The notes under the pieces: generated by a model | Told to the model about the DNA's origin: nothing | Databases searched by the model: none | What the model saw: the letters and a program-made list of their open reading frames with translations, nothing else | Shown here: positions 38,365 through 43,011 of the stretch, piece after piece | How positions within the stretch are numbered: the stretch's first letter is position 1 | Layout: every line of letters begins with the position of its first letter | Program-made: the position numbers and the translations under genes | Source: Desulfatiglans anilini DSM 4660 | Lineage (GTDB): Bacteria > Desulfobacterota > DSM-4660 > Desulfatiglandales > Desulfatiglandaceae | NCBI RefSeq assembly: GCF_000422285.1 | Contig: NZ_AULM01000032.1 | Span: 1-43,011, forward strand | Reading direction: 5' to 3' | DNA: 43,011 nt

Positions 38365-38757
38365 ATGAAGCGCCTCGACATCGAGTGGCGCCATCTCCTG
38401 AAAGGCGGCAGGACGTGCGAGCGCTGCTCCGACACCGGGGAGGCGGTCCACGCCGCCTACCGTGCGCTCGCCGCTGAACTGGAGCCCCGCGGATGGTGCG
38501 TGACACTGCGCGAAACCCCCCTGACGGAGGAGGACATCGCCGAGTCCAACACCATCCTTCTGAACGGCCAGCCGCTCGAACTGCTGCTGCCGGGCGCACA
38601 CAGCGCCTCGAACTGCTGCACATCCTGCGGCGACCTGCTGGGGATGCCCGCCATGTGCAGGACCATCGTGCACGGCGGCCGGATTTACGAAGCGATCCCC
38701 GGAGCCCTGATCATCGAAGCAGCGCATCGAATCGTTCAACAGACCCTTGCAGATTGA
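38365..38757 (+). CDS. DUF2703 domain protein
   Basis: A 130-residue cytosolic protein of the DUF2703 family, whose biochemical role is not established. The ATG follows AGGAGG. Cysteine pairs are Cys18 and Cys21 (GGRTCERCSDTG) and a later cluster (SNCCTSCGD, then MCRTIV), compatible with metal, arsenic or redox-disulfide chemistry. The middle resembles a thioredoxin-like strand pattern (NTILLNGQPLE). It lies 25 bases after the permease gene and about 20 bases before the thioredoxin gene. Members of this family tend to be found next to ArsP-type permeases and small thioredoxins, which I recall rather than have checked. Confidence 0.8.
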   Translation: MKRLDIEWRHLLKGGRTCERCSDTGEAVHAAYRALAAELEPRGWCVTLRETPLTEEDIAESNTILLNGQPLELLLPGAHSASNCCTSCGDLLGMPAMCRTIVHGGRIYEAIPGALIIEAAHRIVQQTLAD

Positions 38758-38776
38758 AAAAAAGGAGGATTCCCAG

Positions 38777-39010
38777 ATGGAAATCAAAGTCCTGGGCCCA
38801 GGCTGCCCGAAATGCCGCCAGACGGAAGAAATCGTCCAACAGGCGATTGAGGAAGCCGGCGTCCCCGCTCAAATCGAAAAGGTCACCGACGCCATGAAGA
38901 TCGCCCGCTACGGCGTCTTTGTCACACCGGCTGTCGTCGTGGACGGTGAAGTGAAATCGGTCGGCAAGATCCCCAGCAAAGAGGACGTCAAGTCCTGGAT
39001 CAAAAAATGA
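38777..39010 (+). CDS. small thioredoxin-like protein (CPKC)
   Basis: A 77-residue protein of the small thioredoxin/glutaredoxin-like family (redox-active disulfide protein type). The active site CPKC spans residues 10-13 (GPGCPKC), and the cis-Pro segment is FVTPAVVVDGEV. The ATG at 38777 is strongly marked by AAGGAGG. In this operon it could reduce the DUF2703 protein, the permease cysteines, or the adjacent candidate selenoprotein. It is complete, and all redox residues are Cys rather than Sec. Confidence 0.92.
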   Translation: MEIKVLGPGCPKCRQTEEIVQQAIEEAGVPAQIEKVTDAMKIARYGVFVTPAVVVDGEVKSVGKIPSKEDVKSWIKK

Positions 39011-39029
39011 ATCGGAAAGAGGTGTGATC

Positions 39030-39389
39030 ATGGGTCGACAAGATGATTTTCCGCAGAACAAGGATATCCTGCCGACGCAGAATACGACGTCTGCCTCACA
39101 TCATGATGAGAATGGCTGAGGGGACGGGTGAATCGTTCCCCAACCGGCAGTTGGCCGGCGCATCCTCAAGTTCCCCGATGACACCCAGGTCGGCGTCGTG
39201 GGCCTGGACGCGATCATGGCCGACCTCCTTGCGCAAGGATTCGAGCCCAGCGAGCGGGTCGCCGAGCAGATCATGGAAAGGCTCGAAAAGGAAAAGAACT
39301 ACATCCCCACCGCCGAACGCGCGCGCAGGGACTACGCCTACGCCCTGCTGAAGGAATACCGAAAATATGTCAAGGACCGCAAAGGCTGA
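39030..39389 (+). CDS. candidate double-selenocysteine small protein (UxxxU)
   Basis: A continuous frame of 119 residues when two in-frame TGA codons (39117-39119 and 39129-39131) are read as Sec30 and Sec34 (NGUGDGUIV). The ATG at 39030 has GAGG seven bases upstream, only 19 bases after the thioredoxin stop. Residues 1-29 are polar and Asn/Asp/His-rich. After the UGAs comes a well-formed domain (RRILKFPDDTQVGVVGLDA, IMADLLAQGFEPSERVAEQI), ending in a helical Lys/Arg/Tyr-rich tail. No frameshift is needed, and hairpins follow the UGAs. Alternatives are a pseudogene with two nonsense mutations, or translation from GTG 39198, which lacks a ribosome binding site and would remove half the domain. 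Sec use by the organism (HdrA, MvhD) makes recoding plausible. The family is not recognised; a Cys-rich CxxxC segment in relatives would settle it. Confidence 0.65.
39120..39158 (+). promoter_or_regulatory. tandem candidate SECIS hairpins after the double UGA
   Basis: Hairpin 1 pairs 39120-39127 with 39133-39141 (GGGGA against TTCCCC, with one bulged U) and encloses the second UGA. Hairpin 2 is a perfect stem CCGGC (39144-39148) / GCCGG (39154-39158) with loop AGTTG; the loop lies 17 bases after the second UGA and 29 after the first. Both distances fit bacterial SECIS elements, so hairpin 2 could serve both codons. Folded by eye. Confidence 0.5.
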
Positions 39390-39465
39390 ACGAATCTATC
39401 CGCATCCTTCACATCCAGTCAACCGCATAACCTTTATTCGAAGGGGCTGTCCATGGAGTTATCAT

Positions 39466-39645
39466 TTGAGTGAAATCCGGAAGGAAGACAGGGGCCTGAT
39501 GGCGCCCTGCGGCATCATCTGCTCGGGATGCGACATGCAGCCGGGCGAAAGCCTCGAGGCCGGCGGATTTCTTCTCAGCGCAACCCCGTGTAGAAGCGTT
39601 GCAGCCTCTGGACCGGCACACCGGCCAGAAAGCCCGCGATCATGA
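39466..39645 (+). pseudogene. truncated DUF3795-type protein, 5' fragment
   Basis: A frame from TTG 39466, preceded by GGAG with good spacing, encodes SEIRKEDRGLMAPCGIICSG and then CDMQPGE. This resembles the N-terminus of DUF3795 proteins (APCGxxCxxCP). After about 35 residues the family-like sequence ends, and the frame enters the 3' end of the oppositely oriented glycosyltransferase gene (stop at 39575), closing at 39645. I read it as the start of a Cys-rich zinc-finger-like gene whose rest was lost at a junction around 39550-39575. The fragment is short, so the family call is tentative. Confidence 0.5.
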
Positions 39646-40900
39646 GCTGGTTGACGAGGGTCGTGCGCAGGACGCCGAGGGTCTTCCAGCGCCGCGCCGA
39701 CGTGAGCGCCGCCTCACGGAGCGTTACGATCCTGCCTCGCCTGCGGAGGCGCCGAACCAGTTCGAAATCCTCCATGATCGGCATGGGCCTGAAGCCCCCA
39801 ACCTCCTCGAAGACCCGCTTCTCCATGAAGATCCCCTGGTCGCCGTAAGGCATCTGCAAAAGCGCGGACCGGATGTGCGTCACCCGTTCCACCAGGCGCA
39901 TCACGGCCCTCGGATCGTCGGTCTTGAAACGGAAGGCCCCTGCCACCGTCGCCGGGCGATCCAGGGCGGCGCATATCGCCTCGGCGCACCCGCCAGGCGG
40001 GACGGTGTCGGCATGGAGAAAGAGCAGGAATCTTCCACGGGCAAAAGCAGCCCCGCCGTTCAACTGCAAAGCCCGCCCTCCGGACACCGTCAACACGTGC
40101 GCCCCCTCCCGCGCGGCTATCTCGCGGGTCCGGTCGCGGCTCCCGCCGTCGACCACGATGCGTTCGATCCCCACCCCCGCTCGTGCGAGCCATTCGAGGA
40201 GGCGCCGGATCGCACCGGATTCCTCCAAGGTTGGAATCACGACGGAGACCAGCGATTTTCCCGAAAAGACATCCGAGAAACGAGGATCGTGTCGAACCAC
40301 ATCCAAGTCCTCGGGCCGATCCACATCCCGCAGCGGCAGCAACTCTGCCACACTCAACCCGAGGCGTCGGATCTTTTCGCTCGTTTGGGCATAGACCCGG
40401 CCCGTTCCCCAGTCGATGCCCTCAAAGAGCGGGGTATGCATCGACTTCATCCCGATAAGGTAGTACCCGCCGTCAGCGGCACGGCCCACTGCCGTATCGT
40501 TCCATCGCAGACCCTCGACAGCCTGTTCGAGGATCTCGGAGGTCAGGCCCGGGATATCGGAACCGACGCCGATCACCGCCCCGGCTCCACTCTGAAAGGC
40601 CGCTTCGAAGGCGCCGAGCATGCGGGCGCCGAGATCGCAATCCCCTGAGGCCTGCTCCGCGAAACCGACATCGGTCCCGAGCCAGGCCCGGAAATCCCTC
40701 CGCCTTGCGCCGGTATACCAAACGGTGACCGGCATTTCCCCACGGGAGGCAGCCCGCGCCATTTTCACGACGGCCTCGGTCATCCGGCGGTGAAGCCTGG
40801 CGGCCGTCTGCGGCGTCAGCGCCGGAATCAGGCGGGTCTTGACCCTGCCCGGTTCAGGGTATCGCGCAAAGATCAAAAGATGAAGAGCACCTTGCTTCAT
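39575..40900 (-). CDS. fused DUF2064 nucleotidyltransferase-like / family-2 glycosyltransferase
   Basis: A 441-residue two-domain protein. Residues 1-205 are the DUF2064 (CofC/GT-A-like) domain: LLIFARYPEPGRVKTRL, then VGSDIPGLT and ADGGYYLIGM. Residues 215-441 are a GT2 domain: SVVIPTLEESGAIRRLLEW, VVDGGSRDRT, LFLHADTVPP and PIMEDFELVRRLRRRG. These correspond to the two proteins annotated in TIGRFAMs as transferase 1 and transferase 2, rSAM/selenodomain-associated, usually encoded as separate or fused neighbours of arsenosugar-type radical SAM genes. Here they are fused and sit beside an arsenic operon, although no radical SAM gene is in the window. The start at 40900 lacks a strong ribosome binding site. 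Sugar donor and acceptor are unknown. Confidence 0.88.
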   Translation of the reverse strand: MKQGALHLLIFARYPEPGRVKTRLIPALTPQTAARLHRRMTEAVVKMARAASRGEMPVTVWYTGARRRDFRAWLGTDVGFAEQASGDCDLGARMLGAFEAAFQSGAGAVIGVGSDIPGLTSEILEQAVEGLRWNDTAVGRAADGGYYLIGMKSMHTPLFEGIDWGTGRVYAQTSEKIRRLGLSVAELLPLRDVDRPEDLDVVRHDPRFSDVFSGKSLVSVVIPTLEESGAIRRLLEWLARAGVGIERIVVDGGSRDRTREIAAREGAHVLTVSGGRALQLNGGAAFARGRFLLFLHADTVPPGGCAEAICAALDRPATVAGAFRFKTDDPRAVMRLVERVTHIRSALLQMPYGDQGIFMEKRVFEEVGGFRPMPIMEDFELVRRLRRRGRIVTLREAALTSARRWKTLGVLRTTLVNQLMIAGFLAGVPVQRLQRFYTGLR

Positions 40901-41080
40901 GCCAGATAACCCTTACAATGGATCAACTGAGGCTCATGAAAAAGGACCGCGCTTCGATACGGCATAGCAGCTGACTCGAATATGCGCTCGTTTTGGTTGA
41001 CCTCATTTGATATAAAGGCCTGCAGAGCTGGTTTTTTTGGACCCCTGACCCGCACGCGGTATCAGCAAGGAGCCGAACAA

Positions 41081-41932
41081 ATGACCGAATTCATAACCGC
41101 CCATGAACCCGTCATCCGAATGGCCTTTTTCGCCGGGATCTTTTCGACTGTGGCCCTGGCGGAACTGCTCGCACCTCGGCGCACCCTGACCACCTCCAAG
41201 ACATCCCGCTGGATCGGAAACATCGGCATCGTCTTCATCAGCACCGCCTTGTTGAGGGTCGTTTTCCCCGCCGGGGCGGTCGGAATCTCTATATGGGTCG
41301 GACTCCAGGGCTGGGGGATCTTCCATTATCTCCAGTGGCCCTTCTGGCTGGAGGTGGTGCTGACCATCATCGTTCTGGACTTCGTCATCTACCTGCAGCA
41401 CGTCATGTTTCACGCGGTCCCGGTCCTTTGGCGCCTGCACATGATGCACCACGCGGACATGGACTACGATCTGACCACCGGCAACCGCTTTCATCCCATC
41501 GAGATACTCATTTCCCTAGGGATCAAGGCGGGGGCCATCGTCATTCTCGGGGCCCCTCCGGTGGGGGTCATCATCTTCGAGATCATCCTCAACGGGATGG
41601 CCATGTTCAACCATGCCAATCTTTTCATCCCGCTCGGGGTCGACCGTGTGCTACGGCTTCTGGTGGTCACCCCGGATATGCACCGCGTCCACCACTCGGT
41701 CTTCCCCAATGAAACCAACGCCAACTTCGGCTTCAACCTTCCGTGGTGGGACCGCCTTTGTGGAACGTACAAACCCCAGCCCACGAAAGGCCACGAACAG
41801 ATGACCATCGGCCTGAACCAGTTCCGCGACCCGTCCCGCCTCACGCTTCCCTGGATGCTCGTCCTGCCCTTCGTCGGAAAGGGCGGCGCCTACGCCATCG
41901 GCAGGCGAGGGTCTACTTCGGGTCGGACCTAG
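41081..41932 (+). CDS. membrane di-iron fatty acid hydroxylase / sterol desaturase family protein
   Basis: A 283-residue integral membrane protein with about four to five transmembrane helices and the complete histidine signature of the family: HVMFH (HxxxH), HMMHH (HxxHH) and HRVHH (HxxHH), plus NHAN. The ATG at 41081 is preceded by AAGGAG. Members hydroxylate or desaturate lipids using O2, notable in an otherwise anaerobic setting. The last four residues and the TAG stop come from copy D of the 94-bp repeat, which starts at 41919; the gene may have lost its native end. Confidence 0.9.
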   Translation: MTEFITAHEPVIRMAFFAGIFSTVALAELLAPRRTLTTSKTSRWIGNIGIVFISTALLRVVFPAGAVGISIWVGLQGWGIFHYLQWPFWLEVVLTIIVLDFVIYLQHVMFHAVPVLWRLHMMHHADMDYDLTTGNRFHPIEILISLGIKAGAIVILGAPPVGVIIFEIILNGMAMFNHANLFIPLGVDRVLRLLVVTPDMHRVHHSVFPNETNANFGFNLPWWDRLCGTYKPQPTKGHEQMTIGLNQFRDPSRLTLPWMLVLPFVGKGGAYAIGRRGSTSGRT

Positions 41933-42012
41933 ATAACCCATTGAACAACATACGAAAGATTCCAAAAAAAGGCACTTTTAGAACCTTAAAAGCACTTTTT
42001 TGGCCTTAAAAA
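41919..42012 (+). repeat. 94-bp dispersed repeat, copy D
   Basis: It begins CGGGTCGGACCTAGATAA; the A-to-T change relative to the other copies creates the TAG that ends the desaturase-family gene. Its 3' part has a hairpin CTTTTA (41975-41980) / TAAAAG (41987-41992) followed by six T residues, a plausible terminator. Confidence 0.8.
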
Positions 42013-42316
42013 GCGATGTCTAAACATTCCTCTCCCCTTTTGAGAATACCAACCGGTGATTTACAAGCCCCTTTCACGGCTTCTTCCCACAGCTCCCTCC
42101 TTCTATTGTTGCATGACTTTCAGGGAAAGGAAAAACCTGGAATCTGCCTGATCATCTATTTCTGATGATCCTAAATCGAATGAGGAACAAGCGAATAGTC
42201 TTTGCAGGAGAGGGATGAGACCTGTTCGATTTGCCTGGTGAAGTTCCCGAGACGGCAGCGATACCGGAAAGTCCCGATATTTTTTTGCCCTTCAAGAAAC
42301 GATTCCGCACAAACGG
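42013..42316. other. gene-free stretch
   Basis: No supported gene was found. The only structure noted is a small perfect palindrome GATCATC (42150-42156) / GATGATC (42164-42170) in AT-rich DNA. The region separates the desaturase-family gene from the truncated ABC ATPase gene. Confidence 0.4.
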
Positions 42317-42892
42317 CTAACCCCGAAGCGCCTCGTGCAGCCTTCGACTGAGGCCTGCGAAGGCCGCGCCTTCTCTCTCCCGCGGCCGCGGCAGACTCAC
42401 CGAGATCTCTTCGCGGATTCGACCGGGATTCTTGCTCATGAGGAGGATCCTGTCCGCCAGCATCACCGCCTCGCCGACATCGTGCGTTACAAAAAGGATC
42501 GTGTGGCCCAGTTCCTGCCACAGCATCAAGAGGAGGCACTGCATCTCTTCCCGGCTTTGGGCGTCCAAAGCGGCGAACGGCTCGTCCATCAGCAGCACTT
42601 CAGGCCTCAGGATAAGCACCCTGGCCAGTGCCACCCTTTGTTTCATGCCGCCGGAGATCTCGTGGGGGAGATAATCCCTGAACTCGTTCAACCCGACCAG
42701 ATTCAGGAAACGGCTCATCTCTTCAGCCCTGGCCTTACGGGACTGCTTCCGCCCTTTCAGACCGAAGGCGATGTTCTCTCCCACCGTCAACCAGGGAAAC
42801 AAGGCATCCTCCTGGAAGATGACACAACGATCCGGGCCAGGCCCCTTGTTGGTTGGCAGAATATGCTGTCGGGAAGGGGCCGTATTTTTCAC
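42317..42892 (-). pseudogene. 5'-truncated NitT/TauT-type ABC transporter ATPase
   Basis: Homology to SsuB/TauB/NrtD-type ATPases starts abruptly at GPGPDRCVIFQEDALFPW (Q-loop) and runs to the C-terminus: ISGGMKQRVALARVLI (signature), VLLMDEPFAALDA (Walker B), VTHD (H-loop). The first 60-70 residues with the Walker A motif, needed for nucleotide binding, are missing. The residual frame has a GTG at 42892 but no transporter sequence beyond about 42880, so the protein could not be functional. The break lies next to a GGGGGTCGGA tract resembling the start of the 94-bp repeat. Confidence 0.8.
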
Positions 42893-42971
42893 AAACGCTT
42901 GACTAGAGGGGGTCGGATGTCGAATTATTCTGGCTTTGGGAATAGGGCGGAAGCGGTCATAGAAAACAATT

Positions 42972-43003
42972 GGGGTAAAGGATGTAGCAGCACCCTTTAC
43001 CCC
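42972..43003. repeat. perfect inverted repeat at the right edge
   Basis: GGGGTAAAGG (42972-42981) pairs with CCTTTACCCC (42994-43003) around a 12-base loop. There is no T-run on either strand of the visible sequence. It may be a terminator cut by the edge, an operator or an end of a mobile element. Confidence 0.45.
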
Positions 43004-43011
43004 GAAAAACA

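Noticed and set aside
39198-39389. A separate 63-residue protein starting at GTG 39198
   Set aside because: No ribosome binding site is present, and the same frame already encodes a coherent domain upstream to at least 39144, so it is better read as the end of the 119-residue UGA-containing gene.
42171-42539. An open frame on the minus strand overlapping the ABC ATPase
   Set aside because: It is out of frame with the ATPase motifs and shows no features of its own.

Overview
The window looks like a chromosomal segment of a GC-rich anaerobic member of the Desulfobacterota (former Deltaproteobacteria), probably a sulfate reducer or acetogenic/syntrophic relative. The main evidence is a Wood-Ljungdahl-type methylenetetrahydrofolate reductase cluster (two MetF, MetV, HdrA, MvhD) and the use of in-frame UGA as selenocysteine. 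No rRNA, tRNA, CRISPR array or complete insertion sequence was seen. Accessory stretches are clearly more AT-rich than the core genes.

Layout. 0.2-0.8 kb: a small secreted protein with an IPTL-CTERM-like tail. 1.2-11.0 kb (+): a C1/electron-transfer cluster. In order it holds a degenerate receiver, a MetF paralogue, a very large HdrA with a GltD-like insertion and Sec at residue 64, MvhD with Sec at residue 16, MetV, MetF, a canonical receiver and an ACT-like protein. HdrB and HdrC are absent here. 11.3-19.4 kb (-): housekeeping genes (M20 peptidase, PlsC, GlmS, a compact PBP transpeptidase, SerS, an EEP-family hydrolase, a small lipoprotein). 19.4-20.1 kb: two copies of a MITE-like element. 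20.2-28.3 kb (+): a PAS histidine kinase, then a complete RND efflux system (adaptor, inner-membrane pump, outer-membrane factor). 28.8-34.6 kb (-): a 1905-residue secreted DUF11-repeat protein with an IPTL-CTERM-like tail. 35.1-36.1 kb (-): a nitronate monooxygenase-like flavoprotein.

36.7-39.4 kb (+) is an arsenic-type operon with a textbook sigma70 promoter and a palindrome over the ribosome binding site: ArsR, ArsP-like permease, DUF2703 protein, CPKC thioredoxin, and a 119-residue frame interrupted by two UGA codons four residues apart. I read this last gene as a candidate double-selenocysteine (UxxxU) protein. It is the most interesting object in the window. Next to it are a truncated DUF3795 gene, a fused DUF2064/family-2 glycosyltransferase gene of a type linked by annotation to arsenic/selenium radical-SAM loci, and a membrane fatty-acid hydroxylase-type gene. 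The right edge carries a 5'-truncated NitT/TauT-type ABC ATPase gene.

Two dispersed repeat families lie in the accessory parts. One is a 94-bp element present four times, all in the same orientation; two copies supply the C-terminus and stop codon of the gene they abut. The other is a roughly 275-bp MITE-like element with TTCCATCCGGAAAT ends, present three times. Both families mark gene ends and gene-poor junctions, which suggests that the accessory part has been rearranged.
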